A stretch of 64,000 nucleotides of DNA from Trichobilharzia regenti (taxonomy: Eukaryota; Platyhelminthes; Trematoda; Strigeidida; Schistosomatidae): contig OX235264.1 of the NCBI GenBank assembly GCA_944472135.2, forward strand, positions 87,120,319 to 87,184,318, given 5' to 3'. The notes beneath the pieces are model-generated. The model had not been told where the DNA came from. It made no database searches and worked only from the letters and a program-made list of their open reading frames with translations. A program made the translations under genes and the position numbers. This document shows positions 47,777 through 59,570 of the stretch, in pieces (positions within the stretch are counted from its first letter, which is position 1; every line of letters begins with the position of its first letter).

Positions 47777-48768
47777 AGAAGATAAAGCAATATCTCGAAA
47801 TAAGCAACCAATTACAGCTACAAAATAGACGACTGAGTGAAGATACAAGAATAAATTGGCTAAAAAATAATGAAATGACAAAAATGTTTTTATGAAGATG
47901 ACTTAGTGAGAACAAGTGGACATCATGATATAAAAATGGAGAAGAAAAACAAATATTAGTCCAAAGTGTGTAGGAAGGGTTTTTTTCTGTATTTTCTGCC
48001 ACAGAAAATGCTGATTTCCTGCGAATAACTGAAGATGCTGTGACATCTAAAAATCACACGAAGTCGGACTCCTTTTTGGTGTTTATAGCTCCACAGGTTT
48101 GCGGACTTCAGAAATCATGAAGTTGAAGGTTTATAAGCATGCTGCTGAAATCAAACCAATACATTTCGGGAATTCTCAGTGAAGAACGACACTAGAGTGT
48201 GCGCGCGTAATACTCTATTGACAAGGCAATCACCCACAAAACTGAAAGCAAAGTGTGTCTTGAAATTCATAGATTTCAAAAATAACTCAGGGATGGACAG
48301 TGGTTGGTTGGTAGGCTTAGAGAAGTGACATTTCGCCACTTCATTATGAGCGAAAAAATTTTTCTGTACATTTATAGCGATTTTGATTGATGCATGAAAA
48401 GTGGTAGCGAAATTAGATATAATGAGACCTGCAAACCTAAAGTAACAATTATTTTTTGTGACATTATTTGACCAGTTTAACTTATTCAGACAAGGGCCGA
48501 TGAAAGGAAACTTGGTATATATCAAGGCATAACTCAAAAGCTGTCATCAGCGACCTGCTTTAACTTTGGTCTACTAAAATTTTCCATCATTTATACTGTG
48601 TCTAACTTCTCGGACTTATTTTGTTTAAATCATGCATTTATGTGCTCAATCGTACTAATTACCCTGGCGATTATTTAAAATGTTTTCAACCGGCTGATTT
48701 ATGAATTCCTGATAAACTTAAGAGAAAAGCATCATGGTGGTTGGCGAAAATGCATCAGATGACTTTTC
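47777..48768. other. Unassigned DNA between a SINE-3 and a CR1-like fragment
   Basis: Short ORFs on both strands (for example 48151-48537 minus) show no recognisable motif. Confidence 0.4.
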
Positions 48769-48769
48769 G

Positions 48770-48932
48770 TGTGATTGTGAGCACAAATTGCAAGTCTTTA
48801 TCGAACAAGATTAATTAATTTCATGCTGTATTATGTTCAACTGTTTATTGTAATACAAGTGTAATAACGCTTCAGGAAACTTGGCCCCATGATTCATCTG
48901 ATGACAGTTTAGCCTCCATGAATGGTTTCACT
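48770..48932 (+). mobile_element. CR1-like endonuclease fragment, left part
   Basis: 48851-48932 encodes VITLQETWPHDSSDDSLASM then NGF, close to LQETWLHDLYDDNLVYLNNF of the element at 1-1909. Upstream bases fit poorly. Interrupted at 48932. Confidence 0.65.
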
Positions 48933-49695
48933 GGCGAAGTACAAGAATAGCGTCCCAGGAGTGCGAACGTTCAAATGACCTTGAACACATGCTAGTCGTT
49001 GGCTAACGGTCCCTGCCATTATCATAGCTGAAATATCAACCCTATTCATCAAATAAGGAGCAAGTTTCACCCAGATAACACTTTTAATTACTGTTTGGAC
49101 AATGTGTTAACATCTCGTTAGGGTTAGGATTAGGGTTAAGGCGAGTATTGGGGTTAGGGTTAGGGATACAGTCATAATTGGGACTAGGGTTAGATTTACG
49201 GCAGGATAAGGATTGTCATTTGGGTTAGGATTAAGGTTAGGGCCAGTGTGAAATTCAGGGTTAGGGTCGGGATTAAGGCTAGGGTTGGGATTAGGAATAG
49301 ATTTGTCGTTTATTTCAACTTGTTTTATTATCCTCATTTTCCTTGTATGTAGTCGCCAATGCTCTTACTGAAACCATTGTAACTTAACCGAGGGCTTTGG
49401 AGAGGACTACACAGCAATGGAAGAGAGATGAACAATTCACAAAACAGCACACCTTCAGTCACTTTGGTGAATACATCTACAGAAACTAGTCCAAATTAGC
49501 AACTGATACTCTTCATCGCAACTGAAACGTATTTTTAAGTCATGTCAGAGAAATACACTCCGTTTAATGTGTTTCCATGCATTTTCTTGTGAATATACGT
49601 CATTTTTCGTGCGAAAATTCCTCATTTTTATGATTGGCTGCCTGAAGGTCACTCGTGCGTTCGCATCCCTTGGGACGCTATTGTTGAACTTTGCC
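48933..49695. mobile_element. Small DNA transposon (Merlin-like or hAT-like), 763 bp, 8-bp TSD
   Basis: GTTTCACT flanks it at 48925-48932 and 49696-49703. The ends are inverted: GGCGAAGTACAAGAATAGCG at the left and, reversed, GGCAAAGTTCAACAATAGCG at the right, with similarity running about 50 bp to TGACCTT. An 8-bp TSD with ends starting GG fits Merlin elements, which are known from schistosomes; hAT also makes 8-bp TSDs. No transposase is encoded. It contains the TTAGGG-like tract. Confidence 0.8.
49116..49305. repeat. Degenerate TTAGGG-like (telomere-type) repeat tract
   Basis: About 190 bp of GGTTAGGGTTA-type units with many variants (GGATTAGGGTTAAGG, GGGTTAGGGTTAGGGATA). It lies inside the small DNA transposon. 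Confidence 0.85.
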
Positions 49696-49703
49696 GTTTC
49701 ACT

Positions 49704-49840
49704 ATGTAAAGACTAGACCGACACAGTTCTAGGAGGAAGCGAGGTGGTGCACGACCATGGTGCATGGGGCCACAGAGCAAGAAGGAATCTCAATCTAGGA
49801 AGTAATGCAATCGTGAGGATTCCCAGACAGTAAGGTTCCA
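49704..49840 (+). mobile_element. CR1-like endonuclease fragment, right part
   Basis: Resumes with AGACCGACACAGTTCTAGGA then GGAAGCGAGGTGG, which corresponds to the FRQDRCSSRKKRGGG region of the 1-1909 element (frame lost). Confidence 0.55.
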
Positions 49841-50089
49841 AAATGACCCAGAGATGAGGACGTGCTGATTTAATTGTACACGCTCATGTTCTTTTTTGAC
49901 TGGGGAGGTGATATATTGACCTAATTTTCTACATGTACTCTAACATGTCTGGTTGTATTTCTCTCACTCCACTTGTTGATTTGCAGACATAATTTTATTT
50001 TACTCCTCTGATGACTTTGAAATCCTGTTGACTATTGACTGTTTCAATTAATCAGTCACTTGAAATATATATATATATATATATACAGG

Positions 50090-50600
50090 GGCTGTCAATT
50101 ATTTTCGCTGTTCATACATTTATTCCGCTGTATGAATTTGGATAATTTAAGAAAAACAGTTTTGTTGGGTTATAATCAGGCTTAAATATATTATTAAGTT
50201 TATGTACAAAACTGTTTTAACATACTTGAAAATTTCATGTGATGTAAGTTGACAAGTTGTGGTGGACTTTTTGTACAGCTTTCAGTAATTTATGACAATA
50301 CACCTTTTTGCACAGGTGGTTCAAGTTTAAATAAGCTAAATGTATGCATACAATGGTAAGGGAGTTACGTAATTAAGCATAGAGATGCGTAAGATGACGA
50401 GTAACTAATAAATGGGGTGAAATGGAATTGGCTCAGCTGAAATCATAAAAACAAGAGACGATCAAAATTACACTATATCATAGGGAGTAAGGTTAAAGCC
50501 AAAGATTAAACAGTCAAATGAAAGAGAATAAAATCGTCCAGTCACCAGAGTAAGGAAAAACTAATAATTGGTTTGTCAATGTAGTTGAAGATTGAACGAT
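50090..50600 (+). repeat. Penelope-like element flanking-repeat remnant
   Basis: Starts with TCATACATTTATTCCGCTGT, like the starts of the PLEs at 13391 and 63156, and has GAAATCATAAAAACAAGAGA and ATCGTCCAGTCACCAGAGTA, which match the interior of the PLE at 63156-64000 (63500-63745). Ends near the duplication junction. Confidence 0.55.
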
Positions 50601-51493
50601 CAATTCATGGTTGTTTGCTCAAAGCCAACTTCCCCAATTTTCGCGGAGGCATCAATACGACAGTCATCGTCTCATCGGTCGCTGTTCAGAAAGAAGTCAG
50701 GCCAAAACCGTCAGAAGTAATATTGTGATTTATCATTGTAATATTTGTCCACAGACCTTAGTTGTAACAGTGTTTATATGTTGGTGTTACAATAAAGAAT
50801 CCTCGAGTGGCCAGCAGTCATGAATTACTTCCAGAATATGGTGAATTAGTTAGTGAAATTTCTTATCGTTCTTCCCTTCTGTACCATTCATGAGTTGAAC
50901 CCATAAATTTGTCGGTGTGCAGTTTAAAGCAGGTTGTAGACTTTTGTTGGTGTGCGGCATTTCTCTCTCCTCTACTTAGAGTATATATTAGTTATGAAGT
51001 GGTTAAACAAACTCCTTAACAATACATAGCACGATCTCTATTATTTAGTGACGTAATTTTCAAAAAGTTAGGACTGGTTTTTTTCAAGAGTTATACATTT
51101 TACCTCACAGTATCATACGTTACAAAACTAGTTTAACGTTTACAGTTTTATTTTCAACGATCGGTAGCTTATGATCAGTTACAAATAGTAGAACTATTCG
51201 GTATTGTGTGAGATCCCTTTAGGTTTCTTCCTAATGAAAGAGTGATATAATTCCAACGATTATCGTTCAGCATATTACAAGGTCTTTGTATCAGTGTACA
51301 AGAAGACCTCATAAAGGTTTGTCTGAAATTTACTGTCGATCACATCCTAAACAGTACTGGTTGTGAAAATGTTCTGAGAAGCGACAGACTTTATTTCTTT
51401 ATCATACAGAAATTTACATAAGAAAATTGATGAACCTCATCTCAGAAGATAGCATTCAACTTTCTTCATAAGTTACAATACAAAATAGTGTTT

Positions 51494-52724
51494 TTGATGT
51501 GGTTTTGTTCTCTGAGCTGGATGGTTAGTTTGCGAAGCTTTCATCGCCCTACTGGGTGACATCTTCAGCGCATACTTCAATTTGAAGTGAGCTTTTAGGT
51601 TGCTCCACGAGTTTATTAATCATTCCTCCTGGTGACCTTGGACGTGATTGGTTGTTTTTGTGTTTTCACACCTTCTAGGTTACTTGTGTCTTTGTCAGGC
51701 GAACAACTACAGGAGAATTAGAAACTCAAGTTATAGGAAATCAACTCGCACAGACCAAATACTGAATTACAACAGCAACAACCTAATAGCACACAAAAGG
51801 AATTGCATACAAACACTATTCAAGAGAGCAAGGACTCACTGCAGCACTCCCACCTTAAGGAAAATTGAAGAAAAGTATCTCATGGACGTCTTCCAAAAGA
51901 ATGGATATCCACGGAATTTCATCAAGAGACATATACCCCCAAGCCAACCTACCAAAACAAAAGCCACCAAGGAAAACACAAAGAAAATCGCCTTACCATA
52001 TATAAAGGATATCTCAGAAATCACTACAAGACTCTTCAAACCTTTAGGAATTGACGTCGTACACAAACCAACAAAGTCGCTGCACTCAATTCTATGTCAA
52101 CCAAAAGACTCAACAGCGAAAGAAGACAAAACCAACATCATCTACAAAATAAACTGTAACAACTGCGAAAAACACTACATCGGCCAAAGTGGACGTCCCC
52201 TTCGTCTTCGTATCCACGAACATAAGCTAGCCGTCAAAAGACATGATATCCACTCCCTCATTTCACTACACACAGACAACTACGGACATCAATTCGACTG
52301 GGACAACGTTCAAATATTAGACAAAGGAAATAACAAGAATACTAGAGAATTTTTAGAAGCTTGGCTGGTATTCCAGTGGATCATCAATCAATAGACACAT
52401 CGAGATAGACAAAATTTATCAACCAATAAGAAAGAAACTTCACACACAAAGGGTCAAAGTTCAAGTCAAAGAAACAATCAGTTCCAATACAAGTAGCAGT
52501 CTAGAAGGTGTGAAAACACACAAAAACAACCAATCACATCCACTGTCACCCACCAGGAGAGATGATTAACAAACTCATGGAGAAATCTAAAAGCTCACTT
52601 CAAATTGAAGTATGCGCTGAAGATGTCACCCAGTAGGGCGATGAAAGCTTCGCAAACTAACCATCCAGCTCAGAGAACAAAACCACATCAAAATTATCCA
52701 CCTGAGCTACAAATCTTCTCTATC
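51494..52724 (+). mobile_element. Penelope-like element remnant (unit 2 copy)
   Basis: The duplicate of 29725-30955. The open frame (from 51648) is longer at the 5' side and its end reads through to WIINQ where unit 1 stops at VFQ. The left TSD copy has one change (ATACAAAATAGTGTTT). Because both units hold it at the same site, the insertion predates the duplication. Confidence 0.85.
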
Positions 52725-52867
52725 ATACAAAATCGTGTTTCAGGCTGGAAATAATCTATGTCTGTCCATAGATCGTCATTTGTATATGATCATTCGATTT
52801 GTAGTCAGCAAACTTGTCACTTGACCTTCCAATGACTTTTAAGAGTGTTTGAGAACACAAAAAAGAT

Positions 52868-53077
52868 GTTAATTGGTGGTTGGTGACTAGCAGTGGAATC
52901 CAGGATGTGCATTTCGTCCTATTTGGGACTCGTCATCTGGATACACCCGCATTCCTCAGTGATTAATGATGTTCCCATCGAGGCTCCAACCCAGTGCTCA
53001 TAGTTTCAAACGCCAAAGCGTTATACACTAGACCACTTAGGCCATGAGAGCCACCTCTTGTGCAACGAGTCATATTA
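52868..53077 (-). repeat. SINE-A (Smα-like) copy, unit 2
   Basis: The duplicate of 31097-31305. Its fold (52898-52942) is the best preserved of this family here: stem I ATCCAG/CTGGAT is perfect, stem II GTCC/GGAC is perfect, GAAA present, and ATC at the cleavage position; only core position 3 differs (A instead of C). Confidence 0.8.
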
Positions 53078-53410
53078 ATTATTTAATTGAATTTTAGATT
53101 TTCCCGTCGATTGATTGGACCGAAATGCTCGATCTCAGGTTGACATGTGGGCTGGATTTCACTGCTAGTCACCATCCACAAATTTACTTCTTATTACATG
53201 CCCAGACATCGTCGAAGCATCTGCACAAGAAACCGACATGTTAACCTGAGACCGAGTACTTCGGTCCAGTCAACAGAACGGGAAAATCTTAAAGTGAATT
53301 ACATAAAAAGAGGTAAGATAAATATATTTCCATCTAAATTAATTAACTAATTATTTGAATATGGTTTACGCCCTGAATACTGATGAAGTATACTTTTTCT
53401 CTAACCAAAG

Positions 53411-54039
53411 TGAAAGGAATCCTCTGGGTGATATGCATCTACTACTGAGCCATAAGAACGAAAATTGGTTGAATTCTACGGGGAATTTGTCATCTATCAA
53501 CCTACCAAACAAAGCGCATGCGGAAAGAAACAATTCACATTTAAATCCATATTTTAATTATCCTAATGTATCTCAGAATGGATATAATGGATATGTAAAC
53601 AAAATATACACAAACAATTCGAGCATAAAGAATTACACAGTAAGTGATTTACACCAGTCACTGCAAGCATCTAAGGTATTTTCTCAAAATGACTTTACAC
53701 TTCAACAATTAAGACCTGAACAACAAACCAAAAGTTATGTAAAAACGAAACATTTCGATACTTCATTGTCAAGTTCATCCGACAAATCATGGGATAATAT
53801 ATTAAAGTTATCTGAAAATGAATATCAAAAACACAACAATAATTCATGCAACGAAACATTAGCATTCTCACATGTGTCATTATCAATGGATTCTAACAAT
53901 CCTTCTGTTGTTTCAACTACACCAACGTCTCTGATGGATTTTGCTACAGATTCTTCAAATGCCAGTGAATCTTTTAAAAGAACAGAAAATATAGTTAAAA
54001 GCCAGTTGAAAGCAGCTCATGAATTGGAAACAAGTCCAG
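53411..54039 (+). CDS. PRDM14: PRDM14-like exon 5, unit 2 duplicate
   Basis: The reading frame is open throughout, with the same acceptor (CTAACCAAAG) and donor (CCAG|GTAATT) as unit 1. One amino-acid change was noticed relative to unit 1 (NETS to NETL). It lies downstream of exon 9's stop codon, so whether it is transcribed is unknown. Confidence 0.6.
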
Positions 54040-54401
54040 GTAATTATCGATTGTACATAAACACAACTACTATATTTGATAGAGTTCCATTCTAGATCTA
54101 AATCCTAGAATAATATGAGTTATTCAGTTTTCATAGTTTTCATGTAACTTTGATCATAGATGGAATCTTTTTGATCACCACTGTATTTCTATTTTTGCAT
54201 TAAAATCTTTAATCGGTGTAGATTAAAGATAAAATGGTTAAAATAAAGAGATGTTTGTAATTAAGTTCAACTTGTATATGTAGTACTGATGAAACTTATG
54301 CTACCTTAAGAGCTGCCAACTGGTCGCTAGTTGATGTTTATCGTCTCGTATTACGGAGTGTCCGTCAAGTCTTGAGCATTTCAGCAATAAAGTAATAAAC
54401 T

Positions 54402-54699
54402 TTTTTTTTCCAAGAGTTGGTTTGTAAGGATTAGATTTGTTTTTACGAGTTTGACTACGGATTGGTATCAGTTGAAGAACCACTGAAAACCAGCATTGGA
54501 GTCAAGGACAGCTGTTTCATCCTAGTATGGGAATCATCGGCAGCAGGCACCCAGTGGGGTTCGAACCCAGGACCTTCCGGTTACAAGACAAGCTCGTATA
54601 CCATTCAGCCACTGGGACCCGATTCTAATGTCCACTACTCCCTGTTTGTTTTCAATGGTTCTCTAACTGATATCAATCCGTGGTCAAAGTCGTAAAAAC
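54402..54699 (-). repeat. SINE-B copy private to unit 2, 13-bp TSD
   Basis: AAAGTAATAAACT at 54389-54401 and 54700-54712. Minus strand: tRNA-like head (GGGTCCCAGTGGCTGAATGG; GGTTCGAACCCC), mutated hammerhead, tail. It lies within 54357-54846, which is absent from unit 1; the extra flanking DNA suggests that unit 1 lost the segment by deletion. Confidence 0.85.
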
Positions 54700-54914
54700 A
54701 AAGTAATAAACTATTAAAATAAATTATGCACGTTGAATTTCACAATTGTTCGCAAGATTACTGGTATGTCTTACTGATAAATCCAATAAACACAAAACCT
54801 AGTCAAGTAGGCTCGCTTGCAAAACGACTTTTATTATCTGATTTTATATGGAATGGAACTCTAGCACTGTATCACCTAACTTAATGATCACATTGCAAAC
54901 TTAAGTGATAGACT

Positions 54915-55105
54915 GTGCGTCGGTGGCACAGTGGTTAGGACTCTCGGCGACCATGCACATGGTCCCGGGTTCGAGCCCTCGCCGACGCACACCTGATATC
55001 TATGGTTGGCCTGCGAATTTTGGGCTACCGATATCCACGCTGAAAATTCCATACTTGTACCGAAAATACGGTGTGGAATTAAGCTGTAATAAATAAAAAA
55101 ATAAG
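54915..55105 (+). repeat. SINE-3 copy, unit 2
   Basis: The duplicate of 32654-32844 with a tail of AATAAATAAAAAAATAA type. Head 54915-54990. Confidence 0.85.
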
Positions 55106-55323
55106 GAGTTGTGGGCTACACCGGCTACCCTACAACGACAAATTTATGCACTAGCTAAATTATCCAGGATGGCGTTTGTTTGTGAACTGTTTTGAGTTAG
55201 AAGGGTGTAATGTAGCCACAATTATTATACTATTAGATAGTTTGGTGACTGTAATATTCAACATAAAGCTTGTCAATTAAGTTGAACTGATTTTTGTAAA
55301 ATATTTTATGTTTTTTTTTCCAG

Positions 55324-55453
55324 CACACGAAGGATACACTTGTGATCGTTGTGGGAAAATGTTTGCCTATCAATATTATCGTGATAAACACTTGAAGTAT
55401 ACAAGATGTATGGATCAAGGAGATAGAAAATATCCATGCAAACTTTGTTCACG
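55324..55453 (+). CDS. PRDM14: PRDM14-like exon 6, unit 2 duplicate (finger 1)
   Basis: The same 130 bases with one synonymous change (GGC to GGA, Gly612). The acceptor tract is TTTTTTTTTCCAG here against TTTTATTTTCCAG in unit 1. All zinc ligands are kept. Confidence 0.65.
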
Positions 55454-55684
55454 GTATGTTTGTTTTATTTCAAGTCATACGCTGTAATTCTCAGTTAGTG
55501 TTTATCTGTAAGGTTGTGATAGGAAATAACTCACAAAAGTTGGCTTCAAAAGGCTTGACAAAAGCGAAATTTTCCAAATGACATTTGAGGCATTCTATTA
55601 AAAGTGTGATAAACTAACAGTGTGATTGGTTCTTCTCACTATAAGTCTACTAATCTCATAAATGCTGTCATCATTCTATCTTCG

Positions 55685-55722
<38 letters not shown>

Positions 55723-57278
55723 ACTTTATGAATACTGCTAGTGTAAATAAGAGAGCATAAAATCAATTCAGGCAACTTCAGATTTCCCCTATATACTGAT
55801 CCGTTCTTAAAATCTATCCTACGGGTTGTTTACACGTGATCTTCAGTATTGTATCGGATAGAATCAACTTGTAATGAAACAATACTTTTGAAAAAATGGC
55901 AATTATTATAAACCATGATGTTTAGCACCTTAAACCAGGTTATGATTAGTTTTATTCTTGGATAGTAGAAGTCAACATAGTACAACGTACATGCACCAAA
56001 TTTATGAGTTTACAAGAAAGAAATAGGCATACTCATTAGTTTTCATCGCCAACAAAGATAAACTACTAGAGTTTAACGACTGATAACTTTACTACAGAAG
56101 AAGGTGAGGAATCGAACACGGTAAATATTTATATATCAAGGTAGGTCTAGAATCCTTGTCCTAGAAGATGTTTTTCTTTACGTCACGCCTACTTCTTTAA
56201 GCAGGACATTAAAACTGTTTTGTTTTGATACCCTTTTGGAAAGTGATTTAATTTTCTATATCATCCAGTTAGTGTTTTTAAAACCCAGATTTTACCTTCT
56301 ATTAGAAAATTATCCTCAAAATAAATAATGAATTAAATATTAATACTGAAGTTCAGTGCAAATCTGACGAATATCATGAAAAATAATTTCCAGGTAGAAG
56401 ACAAATTATTAAGGAGAAAAAGAGACAGAAGTACTAACAGGACTATATTCGACTGACTGGCGAAGTATACTGCTCAAAGTTATAACTTGTAGCGAGAAAT
56501 ACAGTAAGAACAAGATCAGCTGAGACTTAACACAAGTTTTTGAGTAGTTAATGATGATCTGTATACACTAAGGTCCACATTTTGCTCTTGCGAAACCAAA
56601 TCAGCCATATATGCGACGTTGAAGTTGTAATTATTGTAAGAATTCCTCAATTCCTCGTTATAATTTTGCTTAAGGTCAAACATGACTGGAATAGCTTACT
56701 GATCGATTCTTTGATTCTTATCATTACCTCACAAGAAACATAAATTTCCCATTGGTTTCACATTCACTTTACAAATAAATGAGAATAAAAAGAACACCAA
56801 ATTAAGTGGAATTTCCCATCTGTTGATTTCCAGTGCTTATATCACAGAAAATTAAGTGTAGTGTAGGATCAACAAGCTATGTAACTATAGTGACAGTTGG
56901 TCGATATATTTTTGCTAACATTTAAGACTCAACAACTAGATGGACTATCATGGTGTATGTATTACTGATTGACATGAGTTACTGAAAATTACTCACGTCA
57001 AGAGGAAGCGCTGACTAACGAGGTTACAGTGATCTAAACATCGTAAAACCATTTCTCTTGTTTGCGACTGACTTTACCACAAACTGTGTAGTATCTAAGC
57101 AACGGATTTGGTTTTATATTTACTGTCAAATGGTGACCAGTACGTATGTTGGAAGTGTTTAGATGAAGTAACTTTGAAAGAGTAGAACATACACTGTAAA
57201 TCTGTCCGATAGTCAGGACCATTGTCTGAAATATTTCTAAAATCCGAAATTACTATGATACTAAGACCTATTACACAT

Positions 57279-57657
57279 TCCATTATGGGTAAATTTTGTT
57301 TTGATAAAGTCTCACAGTGTTATACAGTAATGTTTACTGATGACGTTTCGAGCACAATTTATTGCTCATAATCATATCAAGGTAATCACACGACTTCCTA
57401 AATTCATTTATATAGTTCCATTGTTTTTTTCTTGATTTTCACTTGATTTGATTGGTACGTCACGCCTACTTTTTTAAGCAGGACATTAAAACTGTTTTGT
57501 TTTGATACCCTTTTAGAAAGTGATTTAATTTTCTATATCGTCCAGTTAGTGTTTTTAAAACCCAGATTTTACCTTCTAACGCTGTGAGACTTTATCAAAA
57601 CAAAATTTACCCATAATGGAATTACACTCTACCACAGTGCACAAGTTTTATTCTTAT
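57279..57657. mobile_element. Inverted-repeat element carrying an intron 6 fragment (unit 2 only), 13-bp TSD
   Basis: ACCTATTACACAT flanks it (57266-57278, 57658-57670); unit 1 has a single copy of this site. Arms 57279-57317 and 57582-57620 are perfect inverted repeats of 39 bp (TCCATTATGGGTAAATTTTG...). Inside, after a family-specific part (57318-57455), 57456-57578 copies 123 bp of intron 6. No ORF. Decayed relatives at 2336 and 11285 lack the intron piece. Confidence 0.85.
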
Positions 57658-57694
57658 ACCTATTACACATGTTTTGTCTTCTTTTAATTTAAAG

Positions 57695-57821
57695 GTCTTT
57701 CGAGAAACGCGATCGATTACGCATACATGTATTGCATGTTCACGAGAAGCATCGACCACATAAATGCCATTTGTGCGGAAAAAATTTTAGTCAATCATCA
57801 AGTCTAAATAAACACTTACGT
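57695..57821 (+). CDS. PRDM14: PRDM14-like exon 7, unit 2 duplicate (fingers 2-3)
   Basis: I see no difference from exon 7 of unit 1, including the GCAAGT donor at 57822. The inverted-repeat element inserted just upstream (57279-57657) leaves the acceptor and about 37 bases before it untouched. Confidence 0.65.
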
Positions 57822-58182
57822 GCAAGTTAAAATATTTTCATCTAATTAGTATTTTTGCTTTTTTAAATGAAATTTTCCGTCTTGATTTTACAGATTTAGT
57901 CATTTTGAATATATACTTGAATGTCACAATTAATTAATTTAGCATTAAGTCAGTGCGTTAACCTTCATAATAACATATATGTTATCAGTGTGAAGACAAA
58001 AACAAACTTTTATTCAATAATTACAAGTTGGAAAGCTGTTTCAGTCAATGTAGCTCACAGCTAAATATTACCACATCGTATGCACTTCAAATGCATTTGA
58101 TTGAAAATACCATGATTTTATTTCATTTTTTAATTTTTGATTACAGCTTGATTCCACACAGTACTTTTTGGTACAAGTATGG

Positions 58183-59570
58183 AGACAGAACTCCGACCAG
58201 AACAAGCTGGATTCAGAAAAGTCAGGCAAATCATGTTCTGACCAAATTGCAACTCTACGCATCATCATCACAGAACAAAGCATGAAATGGCAATCAATCA
58301 AACCTCTACCTCAACTTTATAGACTTTGAGAAGGCCTTCACTAGACAGCGTTGACCGTGAAGTAATTTGGAAACTACTCGAGTACTATGGCGTACAGTGC
58401 CCAAATATTCATCAACCCTATTCAACAGCTGTACGACAACGGAACATGTCAAGTGATACACAACGGAAAACTCAGAGAGGCGTTTCGAGTAAACACAGGA
58501 GTCAGACAAGGGTGCTTGCTTGTTATCACCAATGAAAGATATTACTAATTGTGGTGGACTGACTGGATTGTGTGTCGTTAGACAGTGGGAAAAGAGAAGA
58601 CAGGGATATCGTGGACCGACAGACGTGAAGAACCTAGAAGACCTGGATTTCGCGCGTGGATGATTTGTGTTTGATGTCACACAAAAAATAGGAGACTTAC
58701 AAGCGAAAACCGACAAACTGGTCGAAGAAGCAGCTGGCGAAGACAGGACTCCAGGTAAACATAGACAAGACGGAGGTTATGAAAATAACCAACCAACCAA
58801 CAACAACATCAACAACAGCAGCAACATCCAGCGCCAATCACCATCAATGGGAGGGATTTGAAAGAGGTTACTTCATTCATTCACTTATCTAGGGAGCATT
58901 GTCTCAACTACAGGCAGTCGGAATGGACGAGGATGTCAAATCGAGCGAGAATCGGGGGAAGGCGAGAAACACAATCATCAGCCTGAAATCAATCTGGAAA
59001 TCTTCGTCACTCAGCCAGCATCAACAACAAAATTCCGTCGGTCGGATTTTCAATACAAACGACGTCAAGTCAGTCAGTTCTTCTATACGGATCGGATCAG
59101 AAACTTGGGTGGCGGGTCACAAAGAATATTTCCAACAGCCTGTTGCAGACGTTACCTTTATCAACCAACAACTGTCTTCGCTGGATCTATAGTGAAGATC
59201 AGATTAGGCCGGGCCGGAAAGAATCACCAACAAGAGACTATGGTTGGGAACAAACAAAGCAAGAACCAGTCGCCCAATCAACAAATATGCAGGAGAAAGT
59301 GGAGATGGATCGGACACTCGCTAAGGAGGGAGGCCACTGGGTGACATGGCGCGCCAAGCCCTCGATTGGAACCCGAAAGGGAAGCGGCGTGTGGGACGTC
59401 GGTGCAAGGGTGACATGGAGGAGATCGTGTGAAGAGGAGTTGAAAGAATATGGATTTACATGGATGCAGGCGAAAAGTATAGCAGAAGACAGAAGCAAAT
59501 GGAGACGTGCAGTTGAAGACTTATGTTCCACTAGGAACCCAAGGGAGCAATAATAATAAATAATAATGGG
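58183..59570 (+). mobile_element. RTE-clade retrotransposon fragment (unit 2), nested in SINE-3
   Basis: The duplicate of 35527-36928, with several small indels that change frames. SINE-3 halves lie at about 58132-58182 and 59571-59703. The nesting therefore predates the duplication. Confidence 0.85.

Noticed and set aside
49107..49337. Minus-strand ORF rich in Asn-Pro
   Set aside because: It is the translation of the TTAGGG-like tract and has no independent support.
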